NCBI RefSeq assembly: GCF_030295935.1
Contig: NZ_AP027362.1
Location: 1,736,001 to 1,800,000 of the forward strand
Length of the DNA stretch: 64,000 nt
Direction: 5' to 3'
Origin: Thalassotalea piscium
Lineage (GTDB): Bacteria; Pseudomonadota; Gammaproteobacteria; Enterobacterales; Alteromonadaceae
The notes beneath the pieces were generated by a model. The model saw only the letters and a list, made by a program, of their open reading frames with translations, was not told where the DNA came from and did no database searches. Each line of letters begins with the position of its first letter. Within the stretch, counting starts at the first letter, position 1. Below are positions 1-9,989 of this stretch, piece after piece. Both the position numbers and the translations under genes were made by a program.

Positions 1-1401
1 ATGAAAAGTAAAAAAGCAGCTAAATTTGCTTTTAGGACCTTAATAGTACCTGGAGGCATAGCCTTGCTGTCTGATACTGTAGGTTTTATCACCTTATTAT
101 CGATAGATATTGGTATTATTCGCGAGCTTGCAATTGCAGCCTCACTTGGTGTTGGCGTTATAATTTTAACTAACTTATTGTTGTTACCTGTACTCGTGTC
201 TTTTATCAACATTCCAGTTAAGAAAGTTAAGCCTAAAAGTAAATCTCAGATGGGTTTTCAACAAGCACAGCAAGAGCATTTGTTATGGCGATTTATGCAG
301 TCATTTAGTGACCGCAAGGTGGCAAGTGTTGTTTTAGTGATTGCCGCGATACTTTTTGGTCTTGGCTTTCATTATTCAAAACAGCTTAAAATTGGTGAGC
401 TACATGCAGGGGCACCTTCTTTGCACGAACATTCACGCTATAATCAAGATACCTTCTTAATTACCGATAGATATGCCATTAGTGTTGATTATATGTCGGT
501 AATTGTTGAAACCAACGCTAATGCCTGTACAAATCCAGAAGTGTTAAAAACTATGGACGGTTTTCAGTGGCGTATGGAAAACATCGAAGGTGTTCAATCA
601 ACGGTAAGTTTGCCTTCTGTAATGAAAATAATTAATGCAGGTTATTACGAGGGTAATTTAAAGTGGCGTATCATATCACCTAATCAATATGCATTAGCGC
701 AAGCTTTATCAAATGTTCCTAGCTCTACCGGATTACTTAATAACGACTGTAGTGTTATGCCTGTTATTCTGTTTTTGCAGGACCATAAAGCAGAAACAAT
801 CAATAGAGTTGTAGATGCGGCTAAAATAGCGATTGATGATTACAACAACGACCTTGTAACATTTAAACTTGCTTCAGGTCCTGTAGGGGTTATGGCTGCA
901 ACTAATGAAGCCGTTGAAGAAGCACAAACCCCCATGATGTTATACGTTTACGGCGCAGTAATTATTTTATGCTGGTTAAGTTTTAAGAGCATAAAAGCAG
1001 TCGTTTCAGTTGTGGTACCTTTATACATAGTATCAACGTTAGCTCAATGGTTGATGACAGTGCTTGATATTGGTTTAACTGTTTCTACATTGCCAGTAAT
1101 TGCTTTAGGTGTGGGAATAGGGGTAGATTATGGAATATATATTTTATCTACAATGAGTCAAAGGCTAACTGCCGGTGATAATATTCAACAAGCTTATTTA
1201 GCCGCATTAAAAGAAAGAGGAACTGCAGTGTTAATCACTGGCGTAACTTTAGCTATCGGTGTTTCAACTTGGTTTTTCTCTGATTTGAAATTCCAAGTCG
1301 ATATGGGAATTTTATTAACGTTTATGTTTTTAGTGAATATGTTGGCAGCGGTAACTATTTTACCTGCAATTGCCGCATTTTTATGGAAAAATCAAAAATA
1401 G
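1..1401 (+). CDS. RND/MMPL-family exporter, C-terminal part (gene enters from outside the window)
   Basis: This is the 3' part of an inner-membrane RND superfamily exporter of the MMPL/SSD type. Residues 20-75 hold hydrophobic helices of the first sterol-sensing-like bundle. A long periplasmic loop follows (about 125-300, with two Cys), then a second five-helix bundle from about 310 to the end. The glycine-rich segment VIALGVGIGVDYGIY near residue 365 matches the GXXXD helix that carries the proton-relay Asp in this family. The first codon of the window happens to be ATG, but full proteins of this family are usually 750-800 residues, so the true start almost certainly lies upstream. Substrate unknown. 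A hairpin terminator follows the stop. Confidence 0.85.
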   Translation: MKSKKAAKFAFRTLIVPGGIALLSDTVGFITLLSIDIGIIRELAIAASLGVGVIILTNLLLLPVLVSFINIPVKKVKPKSKSQMGFQQAQQEHLLWRFMQSFSDRKVASVVLVIAAILFGLGFHYSKQLKIGELHAGAPSLHEHSRYNQDTFLITDRYAISVDYMSVIVETNANACTNPEVLKTMDGFQWRMENIEGVQSTVSLPSVMKIINAGYYEGNLKWRIISPNQYALAQALSNVPSSTGLLNNDCSVMPVILFLQDHKAETINRVVDAAKIAIDDYNNDLVTFKLASGPVGVMAATNEAVEEAQTPMMLYVYGAVIILCWLSFKSIKAVVSVVVPLYIVSTLAQWLMTVLDIGLTVSTLPVIALGVGIGVDYGIYILSTMSQRLTAGDNIQQAYLAALKERGTAVLITGVTLAIGVSTWFFSDLKFQVDMGILLTFMFLVNMLAAVTILPAIAAFLWKNQK

Positions 1402-1442
1402 TTTAAAATAAATTATTTCTATATTAGTGCATAAATAAACAA

Positions 1443-1475
1443 GAAAATGGCCGTTTGGTCATTTTCTATTTATAA
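1443..1475 (+). terminator. Rho-independent terminator after the RND gene
   Basis: A 10-bp stem (1443-1452 with 1457-1466, one G-U pair, GTTT loop) is followed by a T-rich stretch. It lies 40 bases after the RND stop codon and separates that gene from gdhB. Confidence 0.7.
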
Positions 1476-1655
1476 GAAGTGAATAAAGCCTTGTTTATTC
1501 AGCTGCAAACCCTATTTTAAAAGACCAGTACAAAAAATAATCCTCGCAAAAGCCTAAAATACTTAATAAGATCGTAGATGTAGTCTATTATTTTTAGACA
1601 GCTATAAGAATATACAACAAATTATTTAAGTGTTTTATCCAAAAAGGAAAAAGGC

Positions 1656-4600
1656 ATGGCGTTAGTAGATGGGTTACCCTCTGTAATATTGTCGAATGTA
1701 TCGCAATTAATAGAGCAGAAAGTTCCGGCAAAAACAGCTCCGTTAGTGAAGCAGTTTGCTGAACTCTTATATAGAAATATATCAACACTTGATTTAGCAC
1801 ATAGAAATGATAGCGATATGTACGGTGCTACCTTAAGTCTATGGAAATCATTAAATGATCACCAAGTAAATACACCTGTAATTAAAGTATTTAATCCGAT
1901 GGTGACTAAAAACGGCTGGAAGTCTAGCCACACCATTATTGAAATTATCACGGGCGATATGCCATTTTTGGTTGATTCAATTCGCATTGCATTAAGTCGT
2001 TTAAACCTTTCACCTCATTTAATGTTGAATAGCCCTATTAAGCTTGTACGCGACAGCAACCACGGTATAACACAGTTGTCGGCGGCAGCAGATAAAAAGA
2101 TAAAAGCAACATCAACAGAAACAGTTTTTTTTATTGAAATTGATCGTCAAAGCGAACAAGCTGCACTTGATGAAATTAAAGAAGAGCTAGAGTCAGTATT
2201 ACGTGATATTTCAATTACGGTTAATGACTGGGAGGCGATGAAAAATCGTTTAGAAGATGTTATTAACGAAACGTCAAAAGCTAAATTGCCCTGTGGTAAA
2301 AAAGAAAAAGAAGATGGCTTAGAGTTTTTAAAGTGGATGCTAAATAACAACTTTACTTTGCTTGGCTATCGTTCTTACGATATTAAAGTATTAAAAGGGG
2401 ATAAGGCATTAGCAGCCGACGAAAAGTCGAGCTTAGGCCTTATGAAGCAGTCAATAGGTACACCAGAGCGGTTAATATCATCACTAGGTGAGCCTGCTCG
2501 TCAGTTAGCTTTAGGTGACAACTTACTTATATTAACTAAAACCAATTCTCGCTCACGTGTTCATCGTCCTGCACATTTAGATTATATTGGTGTTAAGCGC
2601 TTCGACAGTAACGGTAAAGTGGTTGGCGAAGAGCGTTTTGTAGGTTTGTTTGGCTCTGCTTATTACACTAATAGCGCACTTGATTTACCCCTGATTAAAT
2701 CAAAAGTATTAGCTGTTTGTGAACTTTCTGGCTTTGCTACAGGTACACATGCATACAAAACATTAATTAATATTCTAGAAACGTATCCTCGCGATGAAAT
2801 TTTGCAAACAAGTATTCAAGAACTTTTACAAAAAGTTATGGGTATTTTTCAAATGCAAGAGCGTGACTATTCAGGCTTATTTATTCGTCGAGATGCTTTC
2901 GATCGTTTTTATTCATGTATGGTCTATGTTCCAAGAGAACGCTATAACACGCAGTTACGAATAAAAACGCAAGAGTTATTACAGCAAGCTTTTGGTAGTG
3001 ATGAACCTGTTGAGTTTACTACGTATTTCTCTGAATCAGTACAAGCTAGAACACATTATATTGTTCGTGTTAAATCAACAAAAGCAGATATTAACGTGAA
3101 AGAAATTGAAAAGAATTTAAATGAAGCTGCTCGCAGCTGGGACGATAAACTTGCTTCGGCCTTAAACTCTAACAAGGGTGAAGAAGCCGGTAAAGCACTT
3201 GCACGTAAATACTCAGGATTCCCTCAATCTTATAAAGATGAGGTTTTGCCGGGTTCAGCAATCGTCGATATTGAAAAACTTGAAGCGCTTACCCCTGAAG
3301 ATAACTTAGAAATGTTATTTTATCAGCCTCAAGAAGAAGAAGCTGGAAGCCGTTTTGTTAAGTTAAAACTGTTTCATTGTGGTGAACCAATACATTTGTC
3401 TGATGTTTTACCAATGTTAGAGCATTTTGGCTTACGTGTAATTGGCGAAAGTCCATTTGCTATACGTACATCAGAAGGTGAAACCTGTTGGATATTAGAC
3501 TTCTCAATGCTGTTAACAGGTAAAGAGGAATTTAATTTAGAGAAAGTACAAACATTATTCCAAGACGCTTTTGCAAAAGTATGGAGTGGTGAGTTAGAGG
3601 ATGATGGCTTTAACCGCTTAATATTAGGTGCTGAGCTTGGTGGGCGTGAAGTGTCGATTATTCGAGCTTTAGCTAAATATGAGCGTCAAATCGGCGGAAC
3701 ATTTAGTCAAAGCTATATTGAAGATACCTTTGCCAACTACCCTAAAATTGCTGGATTATTAATTAAATTATTCTATGCGCGTTTTGATCCAAATCGCAAA
3801 ACCAATAACAAATTAATTCAACGATTCTTAGCTGATATTGAAGCGTCTTTAGATAAGGTTGCTAACCTTGACGACGATCGTATTATTCGTCGTTTTGTTG
3901 AAATTATAAAGGCAACAATTCGTACTAACTACTTTCAGCCATATGCAGACAATACTTACAAGAGTTATATATCGTTTAAAATTACACCTCGAAAAATTTC
4001 TGATATGCCACAGCCAGTACCAGCATATGAGATTTTCGTTTATTCTCCACAAATAGAGGGTGTACATTTACGTGGTGGTAAAGTTGCTCGAGGCGGATTA
4101 CGTTGGTCAGATCGTAGAGAAGATTTCCGTACAGAAGTTTTAGGGCTAGTTAAAGCTCAACAAGTTAAAAACTCTGTTATTGTTCCTGTTGGTGCAAAAG
4201 GTGGTTTTGTTTGCAAGCAGCTTCCTAAAGGTGATAGAAACGAAATTTTCGAAGCTGGTAAAGAGTGCTATCGTACATTTATCCGTGGTCTATTAGATAT
4301 TACTGACAACATTGTTAATGGTGAAGTCGTTCCTCCTGCTAATGTTGTTCGTCACGATGATGATGATCCTTATTTAGTTGTTGCTGCAGATAAAGGTACC
4401 GCAACATTTTCAGATACAGCAAATAGTATTTCAGATGAGTATAACTTCTGGATGGGTGATGCTTTTGCCTCTGGTGGTAGTGTTGGTTATGACCACAAAG
4501 GTATGGGAATTACTGCACGAGGTGCATGGGAATCTGTTAAACGTCACTTCCGTGAAATTGATATTGACTGTCAAACAACAGATTTTACTTGTATCGGCAT

Positions 4601-6497
4601 AGGCGATATGGCCGGTGACGTATTCGGTAATGGTATGTTGTTATCTAAACATATTCGTTTACAAGCGGCGTTTAATCACATTCATATTTTTATTGATCCT
4701 TCACCTAATGCAGCGACTACCTTTAAAGAGCGCGAGCGTTTATTTAAAACACCAGGTTGTACTTGGGAAGATTTCGACCAATCGTTAGTTTCTGAAGGTG
4801 GTGGATTATTCCATCGCTCAGCTAAATCTATTGAATTGTCGCCGCAAATCAAAACAATGTTGAATACTAAAAAACAAAGCATGTCTCCTAATGAATTGAT
4901 TCAATCATTATTGAAGATGAAAGTTGATTTAATATGGAATGGCGGTATTGGTACATACGTAAAAGGTAGCAAAGAAAGCCACTTAGATGTTGGTGACAGA
5001 GCTAACGATGGTTTACGTATTAATGGTGCTGACTTACAAGCTAAAATAGTAGGAGAGGGTGGCAACTTAGGCTTTACTCAATTAGGGCGTATTGAATACG
5101 CAGCTAAAGGTGGCCGCATAAATGCTGACTTTGTTGATAACGCAGGTGGTGTAGATTGTTCAGATAACGAAGTTAACATTAAAATTTTATTAAACGGTCT
5201 TGTTAAAAATGGTGATTTAACCGTTAAACAACGTAATAAAGTGTTATACGATATGACTGACGAAGTTGGCAATATTGTAATAAACGATTGCTATCGTCAA
5301 ACACACTCAATTTCTATTACTGCATTACGTGGTGTTAGCCAACTTAAAGAGCAAACCCGCTTTATTAATGAAATAGAACGTTCAGGTAAACTTGACCGTG
5401 CGCTTGAGTTTATCCCAAATGATGATGAAATTGCAGAACGATTAGCGCAAGGTAAAGGCTTAACTCGCCCAGAAATAGCAACATTACTTGCCTACTGTAA
5501 AATGGTATTAAAGGAAGACTTGGTTTGTCCTGAAATAACAGACAACCCTTATCATAACAGCCTGTTAATTGAGGCGTTTCCAGAGCCATTACAGAAAAAA
5601 TATAGCAAGGATATGCAAAATCATCCGTTAAGGGCTGAGATTATTGCAACCAAGTTAGCGAATAAAATTGGTAACGACATGGGGTTCAATTTCGTTAACC
5701 GCATGAAAGAAGAAACAGGTGCATCGGTTCATGAAATAGCTAACTGTTATACAATGGCTAGTGAAGTATTTGAACTCTCTGATATTTGGTTAAAAATTAC
5801 CAACCTTGATAATAAAATATCAACATTGGTTCAAACAGAGATGTTATTCCAATTACGTCGCACAGTTCGAAGAGCAACACGTTGGTTCTTACGCCACCGT
5901 AATAAGTCATTAGATATTGCACAATCAATTGCTTTTTATAGTGCAACATTTAAAAACATGGCTAAAAATGTTTCAACTTACATGATCGCAGACGAAGCAG
6001 CTCAAATACTACGAGTAGAAACCGACCTAGCAAATGCTGGTGCGCCAAAAGCGGTAGCTAAACGTATTGCACAATTGAGCAGCCTTTTTTCAGTAATGGA
6101 TATTGCAGAGCTTGCTGATAACGATGGTCGTAATGTTGACATAGTTGCCGATGTTTACTTTAAACTTGGTGCTAGACTTGATTTACATTGGTTCTTAGAT
6201 CAAATTACTAAGCAACCGGTATCAAATCATTGGCAAGCCCTTGCAAGATCTTCTTTTAGAGAAGAACTTGACTGGCAGCAGCGTTCAATTTCATCGGTAA
6301 TACTACGTTGTGAGCCGAAAAGTAAAGATGTTGATGCGATGCTTGATAGCTGGTTTAACAATAATGAACAGCCGCTAGAGCGCTGGTATCATATTTTAGA
6401 TGACTTTAGAATTGGTCAAACACATGAATTCGCGAAGTTTTCAGTCGCATTACGAGAATTAATGTTGTTAAGTTTAAACTGTGATCCAACAAAATAA
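1656..6497 (+). CDS. gdhB: NAD-specific glutamate dehydrogenase, large 180-kDa class
   Basis: Oxidatively deaminates glutamate to 2-oxoglutarate and ammonium with NAD, feeding amino-acid carbon into the TCA cycle. The 1613 residues match the very large bacterial class (about 1600), not the 450-residue GDHs. The N-terminal half carries ACT-like regulatory regions. The catalytic core begins near residue 805 with GGLRWSDRREDF, followed by PVGAKGGFV, which contains the substrate-binding Lys. A nucleotide-binding region follows (GIGDMAGDVFGNG near 985), then a helical C-terminal domain. Start: ATG at 1656 is preceded by a strong AAGGAAAAAGG. It stands alone between two terminators, so it is probably monocistronic. 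The reading frame is intact. Confidence 0.96.
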   Translation: MALVDGLPSVILSNVSQLIEQKVPAKTAPLVKQFAELLYRNISTLDLAHRNDSDMYGATLSLWKSLNDHQVNTPVIKVFNPMVTKNGWKSSHTIIEIITGDMPFLVDSIRIALSRLNLSPHLMLNSPIKLVRDSNHGITQLSAAADKKIKATSTETVFFIEIDRQSEQAALDEIKEELESVLRDISITVNDWEAMKNRLEDVINETSKAKLPCGKKEKEDGLEFLKWMLNNNFTLLGYRSYDIKVLKGDKALAADEKSSLGLMKQSIGTPERLISSLGEPARQLALGDNLLILTKTNSRSRVHRPAHLDYIGVKRFDSNGKVVGEERFVGLFGSAYYTNSALDLPLIKSKVLAVCELSGFATGTHAYKTLINILETYPRDEILQTSIQELLQKVMGIFQMQERDYSGLFIRRDAFDRFYSCMVYVPRERYNTQLRIKTQELLQQAFGSDEPVEFTTYFSESVQARTHYIVRVKSTKADINVKEIEKNLNEAARSWDDKLASALNSNKGEEAGKALARKYSGFPQSYKDEVLPGSAIVDIEKLEALTPEDNLEMLFYQPQEEEAGSRFVKLKLFHCGEPIHLSDVLPMLEHFGLRVIGESPFAIRTSEGETCWILDFSMLLTGKEEFNLEKVQTLFQDAFAKVWSGELEDDGFNRLILGAELGGREVSIIRALAKYERQIGGTFSQSYIEDTFANYPKIAGLLIKLFYARFDPNRKTNNKLIQRFLADIEASLDKVANLDDDRIIRRFVEIIKATIRTNYFQPYADNTYKSYISFKITPRKISDMPQPVPAYEIFVYSPQIEGVHLRGGKVARGGLRWSDRREDFRTEVLGLVKAQQVKNSVIVPVGAKGGFVCKQLPKGDRNEIFEAGKECYRTFIRGLLDITDNIVNGEVVPPANVVRHDDDDPYLVVAADKGTATFSDTANSISDEYNFWMGDAFASGGSVGYDHKGMGITARGAWESVKRHFREIDIDCQTTDFTCIGIGDMAGDVFGNGMLLSKHIRLQAAFNHIHIFIDPSPNAATTFKERERLFKTPGCTWEDFDQSLVSEGGGLFHRSAKSIELSPQIKTMLNTKKQSMSPNELIQSLLKMKVDLIWNGGIGTYVKGSKESHLDVGDRANDGLRINGADLQAKIVGEGGNLGFTQLGRIEYAAKGGRINADFVDNAGGVDCSDNEVNIKILLNGLVKNGDLTVKQRNKVLYDMTDEVGNIVINDCYRQTHSISITALRGVSQLKEQTRFINEIERSGKLDRALEFIPNDDEIAERLAQGKGLTRPEIATLLAYCKMVLKEDLVCPEITDNPYHNSLLIEAFPEPLQKKYSKDMQNHPLRAEIIATKLANKIGNDMGFNFVNRMKEETGASVHEIANCYTMASEVFELSDIWLKITNLDNKISTLVQTEMLFQLRRTVRRATRWFLRHRNKSLDIAQSIAFYSATFKNMAKNVSTYMIADEAAQILRVETDLANAGAPKAVAKRIAQLSSLFSVMDIAELADNDGRNVDIVADVYFKLGARLDLHWFLDQITKQPVSNHWQALARSSFREELDWQQRSISSVILRCEPKSKDVDAMLDSWFNNNEQPLERWYHILDDFRIGQTHEFAKFSVALRELMLLSLNCDPTK

Positions 6498-6504
6498 ATG
6501 ATAG

Positions 6505-6533
6505 AATCCCCACATAAACGTGGGGATTTTTTT
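6505..6533 (+). terminator. Rho-independent terminator of gdhB
   Basis: A GC-rich 9-bp stem (6505-6513 with 6520-6528) is followed by seven T, directly after the gdhB stop. A second, weaker hairpin (ATACCAAT/ATTGGTAT, 6572-6594) lies just upstream of pyrD. Confidence 0.92.
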
Positions 6534-6606
6534 GTCTAAAATTTATCTAATTCACAAATATTAACAATGTTATACCAATTAACGCTATTGGTATTATTGA
6601 GGTACT

Positions 6607-7617
6607 ATGCTTTACTCTGCTGTTCGTAAAATTCTGTTTCAACTTGACCCTGAAGTAAGCCATGATCTTACGATTAAAAGCCTTAAGAATACAGGTGCAA
6701 CCCCATTTAACTTTGCTTACAAACAACAAGTGCCTAGTAAGCCTGTACAAGTAATGGGTATTCATTTTCCAAACCCTTGTGGTTTAGCGGCAGGGCTTGA
6801 TAAAAATGGCGAGTGTATTCGAGCTTTTGAAGCCATGGGATTTGGCTTTATTGAAATTGGTACAGTAACACCAAGACCACAACCGGGTAACGAAAAACCA
6901 CGTATATTTCGTTTAACACAAGCAAATGCAATTATTAACCGCATGGGATTTAACAATAAAGGTGTAGATTACCTTGTTGAACAAGTAAGAAAAGCAAAAT
7001 ACCGAGGTGTATTAGGTATTAATATAGGTAAGAATAAAGATACACCAGATGATAATGCAAAAGATGATTATATATACTGCATGCGTAAGGTCTATAATTT
7101 TGCTTCCTATATTACCATTAACATTTCATCTCCCAATACCCCTGGTTTGCGTTCATTACAATATGGCGACGCCCTCAATAATTTGCTGTCTTCACTAAAA
7201 GCTGAGCAAACAGCACTTGCTGCGCAATATGATAAGTATGTACCTCTAGCGGTAAAAATAGCCCCCGACCTTACAGAAGAAGAAATTGAGTCAATTGCGC
7301 AATGTTTAATTGAAAACGATATTGACGGTGTGATCGCAACTAACACCACTTTATCAAGAGAAGGTGTAGAAGGGCTTGAACATAGCGAAGAGCAGGGTGG
7401 TTTAAGTGGCAGGCCAGTTAAAGATAAAAGCACAGAGGTAATAAAGTTACTAGCAAAAGCATTATCGGGTAAGTTACCCATTATTGGAGTTGGCGGTATT
7501 GCTAGCGGTAAAGATGCAAAAGAGAAAGTTGAAGCTGGAGCCTCACTGGTACAAATATATTCAGGTTTTATTTATCAAGGACCTGAGCTTGTAAAAGACG
7601 TTGTTTCTGCTATCTAG
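6607..7617 (+). CDS. pyrD: Dihydroorotate dehydrogenase (quinone), class 2
   Basis: Oxidises dihydroorotate to orotate in pyrimidine synthesis, passing electrons to membrane quinone through FMN. The 336 residues are the usual class 2 length. The N-terminal amphipathic helix ([16 protein letters not shown]) is the membrane-docking segment. Visible motifs are [11 protein letters not shown] near 59, NRMGFNN near 111, [11 protein letters not shown] near 173 with the class 2 catalytic Ser, and the FMN phosphate site [11 protein letters not shown] near 297. The C-terminus ([16 protein letters not shown]) is normal. A decayed second copy of this 3' end lies at about 15517-15590, beyond the integron, which suggests pyrD is the integration point of the block. 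Confidence 0.97.
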   Translation: MLYSAVRKILFQLDPEVSHDLTIKSLKNTGATPFNFAYKQQVPSKPVQVMGIHFPNPCGLAAGLDKNGECIRAFEAMGFGFIEIGTVTPRPQPGNEKPRIFRLTQANAIINRMGFNNKGVDYLVEQVRKAKYRGVLGINIGKNKDTPDDNAKDDYIYCMRKVYNFASYITINISSPNTPGLRSLQYGDALNNLLSSLKAEQTALAAQYDKYVPLAVKIAPDLTEEEIESIAQCLIENDIDGVIATNTTLSREGVEGLEHSEEQGGLSGRPVKDKSTEVIKLLAKALSGKLPIIGVGGIASGKDAKEKVEAGASLVQIYSGFIYQGPELVKDVVSAI

Positions 7618-7904
7618 AAGCAATAAGCTTTAATTTATTATTACGCGGCAACACTAAAATGTAAGTTTAAATTACAACTTAATTTTTAACTCGAATAATT
7701 TATACCAATTGAAGCAATGCTAGTCGAAGGTTGTAGTTTAGTATTCGAGTTAACTTGATCGTACAGTTGATTAGGTTAGAAAAGATAAGATATAGACGTT
7801 AGTCCTAACGTATCTAGCGAGAAGTTCTCTAACATGAAACTACCGTCTTTCTTTAGATTCTAAGCTTCATAATTCAAAGCCATATTGGGGAAAATATTAG
7901 CAAC

Positions 7905-8077
7905 AATCTAAAATCCAATCACTTATTGCTTGTATCAATGAAAAAACAGGTTGTTTGTTAATGCTCTTGCATTGTCCACATAAGTTAGACCCATGTAGCG
8001 ATTATTATAAAATAAATAACGCAGTATTTGACTGTTTTAGCCAGTAGAAATGATCACATAGTTAGTGAGGTTGGTAT
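7905..8077 (-). repeat. Small inverted-repeat element, family A, copy 1 (degenerate)
   Basis: Read on the minus strand from 8077, this matches the first half of the element at 21359-21571 closely (shared start ATACCAA, then CTAACTATGTGATCATTTCT). It then diverges and appears to lack about 40 internal bases. Its outer end overlaps the last base of the integrase stop codon, so it inserted right at the 3' end of intI. The left boundary is approximate. No gene is seen in 7618-7904. Confidence 0.75.
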
Positions 8078-9036
8078 TACCTATCAATTGGGCTTAAAGT
8101 TCCTGATGAATGTTGACCAACGACATGTGTATATATTTGTGTAGTCTTTAAATCGTTATGTCCTAACAACTCTTGTACCGTTCTAATATCAGCTCCATTT
8201 AACAATAACTGAGTTGCAAACGAATGCCGAAACGTATGTGCTGTAACATGTTTTCTGATACCCGTCTTTAAAACAGCAACTCTTAGCGCTTTGGTTAATG
8301 AAGTCCAATGTAAGTGATGACGACAATAGTAACCATCTGTTGGGTGTTGACATCTCACGGTTGAGGGAAATAAATACTGCCATTTAAACTGCGTAATAGC
8401 TTTAGGGTATTTTCGTGCTAATCCAGAAGGTAAACTAGTTTTTCCCTCACCTTCAGCTAAGTCTTTATGATGCAAGTCTTCGACTTTTTTTATTTGAGAT
8501 TGAAGTGATTCTATAAGTGTTTTTGGTAGTAAGGTCATTCGGTCTTTAGCCCCTTTACCTCTAAAAACGTAAATTGAATTACCATCAAAATCAATATCTT
8601 TTATTCGTAACCTCAATAACTCTGCTTTTCTTAATCCACAGCCGTATAACAAGCTAAACATAAGATGATAAGGATGTTTTAGTTCATTGATAATTGTAGT
8701 TGCTTCCTGATTTGATAATACCATAGGCACTCTGGTCGGTGCTTTTGCTCTGACCATATTAGATAATAGAGTAAGCTCGCGCTCAAACACATGCTTGTAC
8801 ATAAAAACGATTGAGCAAAGTGCTAAATTTTGAGTTGAAGCAGTAACTTGTCTATCAACAGCTAAGTAGGTTAAATAGTTACTAACCTCTTGTTCTCCCA
8901 TATCTTTTGGGTGACGCTTTTGGTTAAAAAGAATAAATCGTTTAATCCAAAGTAAATATGTTTTTTCAGTTTGAATACTGTAATGCTTCGTACGAAGGAT
9001 ATGGCGGATACTTTCAAGGAAAGGTGATGTAGACAT
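8077..9036 (-). CDS. intI: Integron integrase (tyrosine recombinase)
   Basis: Inserts and excises gene cassettes by recombining attI with attC sites. The 319 residues fit the IntI family. An N-terminal SAM-like DNA-binding domain (1-90) precedes the catalytic domain. The catalytic Arg is in [13 protein letters not shown]. The IntI-specific insertion is seen as [16 protein letters not shown] near 235-250. Then come [28 protein letters not shown] with the nucleophilic Tyr, and a normal-looking C-terminus. It reads away from the cassette array, the standard integron arrangement. A LexA box lies 16 bases upstream of the ATG, implying SOS induction. The stop codon abuts a small repeat element. The frame is intact, so the enzyme is probably functional. 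Confidence 0.96.
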   Translation of the reverse strand: MSTSPFLESIRHILRTKHYSIQTEKTYLLWIKRFILFNQKRHPKDMGEQEVSNYLTYLAVDRQVTASTQNLALCSIVFMYKHVFERELTLLSNMVRAKAPTRVPMVLSNQEATTIINELKHPYHLMFSLLYGCGLRKAELLRLRIKDIDFDGNSIYVFRGKGAKDRMTLLPKTLIESLQSQIKKVEDLHHKDLAEGEGKTSLPSGLARKYPKAITQFKWQYLFPSTVRCQHPTDGYYCRHHLHWTSLTKALRVAVLKTGIRKHVTAHTFRHSFATQLLLNGADIRTVQELLGHNDLKTTQIYTHVVGQHSSGTLSPIDR

Positions 9037-9041
9037 AATTA

Positions 9042-9077
9042 AAACCTATAGCTGTATTTATATACAGTTATAGGTTT
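9042..9077. promoter_or_regulatory. LexA (SOS) operator inside a 36-bp palindrome at the intI promoter
   Basis: CTGTATTTATATACAG (9052-9067) fits the CTGT-N8-ACAG LexA consensus. It is the centre of a longer near-perfect palindrome whose arms AAACCTATA (9042-9050) and TATAGGTTT (9069-9077) extend the symmetry. The site ends 6 bases upstream of the intI start codon, so LexA binding should block intI transcription. SOS control of intI is known for vibrio and mobile integrons. Confidence 0.9.
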
Positions 9078-9114
9078 CAATTATATAAAGATCAAATAAA
9101 TTTCTTAATTTGAT

Positions 9115-9350
9115 ATTACTGAGAAGTCTCAGTAAATGACCAAATGATAAGAGTACTATAAAATAATCAACTTAAATTATTGAATAATATACTTTTATTT
9201 TTTTCTTGTTGGCTGGATATTACTGAGGCTTCTCAGTAATATTCGAACATAATCAATTATAGTTAAATTAATATTTATAATTTGTTGAAATTGTGGAATA
9301 TTAAGAGATAATAAATAAAAAATATGGAACGGACATTACTGAGAAGTCTC
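9115..9350. repeat. Three copies of a short palindrome between intI and attI
   Basis: A palindrome of the form ATTACTGAG-N3-4-CTCAGTAA occurs at 9115-9135 and 9219-9240. A half-degenerate third copy (ATTACTGAGAAGTCTC) lies at 9335-9350. Spacings are about 104 and 116 bases. All three fall in the 300-base leader between intI and the first cassette, where the cassette promoter and integrase-binding sites are expected. They could be operators for an unknown regulator or accessory IntI-binding repeats. Confidence 0.7.
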
Positions 9351-9369
9351 CATAATAAGCTGTTATGTG
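9300..9369 (+). other. attI recombination site (approximate)
   Basis: The insertion core is CTGTTATGTG, with crossover expected after the G at 9362. The first cassette begins GTTATGTGC, and its own attC opens with the complement GCACATAAC at 9844, which fixes the junction. The left boundary is not visible by eye. The third copy of the palindromic repeat lies just upstream. Confidence 0.7.
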
Positions 9370-9387
9370 CTTCAAGGGAGAATTAGG

Positions 9388-9840
9388 TTGGATACCAAAG
9401 TAATATACGTTGAAAGAGATAAGCACTATCTAGAGTTTAACGATTTATTCGAAGAATACGCATCAGATTTGCCCGAGGAAGTTCGCTCGAAAGTCGTAGG
9501 ACAGTTATTTGAGTTACCGTATTTTCATGGATTTATTTGTTTTGTGAATAATCAGCCAGCGGCGTGCGCTGTATGTTACGAGTCGTTTTCGACATACCGT
9601 TCCATGAAATTACTCAACGTTCATGACTTTATGGTTTCAGAACGTTATCGAGGTAAAGGATTGGGTAAGATTCTACTGAATGGTATTGAGCAATACTGTA
9701 ACGCCAATGAGTATTTAAAAATCACCTTGGAAGTAAACAATAACAATACAGTGGCTAAAAAGTTATATCAGTCATGTGGTTTCGAAGATTATCAAGTTGA
9801 GCAAAAAGACTTGAATCATTGGCAAAAGTACCTCGTTTAG
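9388..9840 (+). CDS. Cassette 1: GNAT-family N-acetyltransferase
   Basis: A 150-residue acyltransferase of the GNAT fold. The acetyl-CoA pyrophosphate loop is RYRGKGLGKILLNGI near residue 84. It is followed by the usual late strands and helix LEVNNNNTVAKKLYQSCGF. Substrate unknown; antibiotics, polyamines and toxin-like peptides are all possible. Start: TTG at 9388, seven bases after AAGGGAG. An upstream GTG at 9367 is in frame but sits on the attI junction and lacks a ribosome site. As the first cassette it is the best placed for transcription from the integron promoter. The gene ends three bases before its attC. Confidence 0.85.
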   Translation: MDTKVIYVERDKHYLEFNDLFEEYASDLPEEVRSKVVGQLFELPYFHGFICFVNNQPAACAVCYESFSTYRSMKLLNVHDFMVSERYRGKGLGKILLNGIEQYCNANEYLKITLEVNNNNTVAKKLYQSCGFEDYQVEQKDLNHWQKYLV

Positions 9841-9843
9841 CAC

Positions 9844-9969
9844 GCACATAACAAACGCTTCAAGGCGGATTCGCAACGCTCGGCGGTTTTGGTTTGATTC
9901 AGTTTTCGTGTTTACGATGTAATAATTGAATTTCGTGGTAGCGTTGCTCACCACTTAAGCGGGCGTTAT
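9844..9969 (+). other. attC site of cassette 1
   Basis: The site opens with GCACATAAC, the complement of the cassette start, and ends with GCGTTAT. Inner arms GCAACGCT and AGCGTTGC pair, and outer arms around ACGCTT/AAGCGGG pair imperfectly. At 126 bases it is long, and unlike attC3-7 it lacks the TTGGCT inner box, so it has a different origin. Confidence 0.88.
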
Positions 9970-9989
9970 AAACCACAAGGAGAGTTCAT

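Noticed and set aside
9115-9350. Repeated palindromes considered as a CRISPR array
   Set aside because: Only three copies, spacings over 100 bases, no cas genes, and location in an integron leader.
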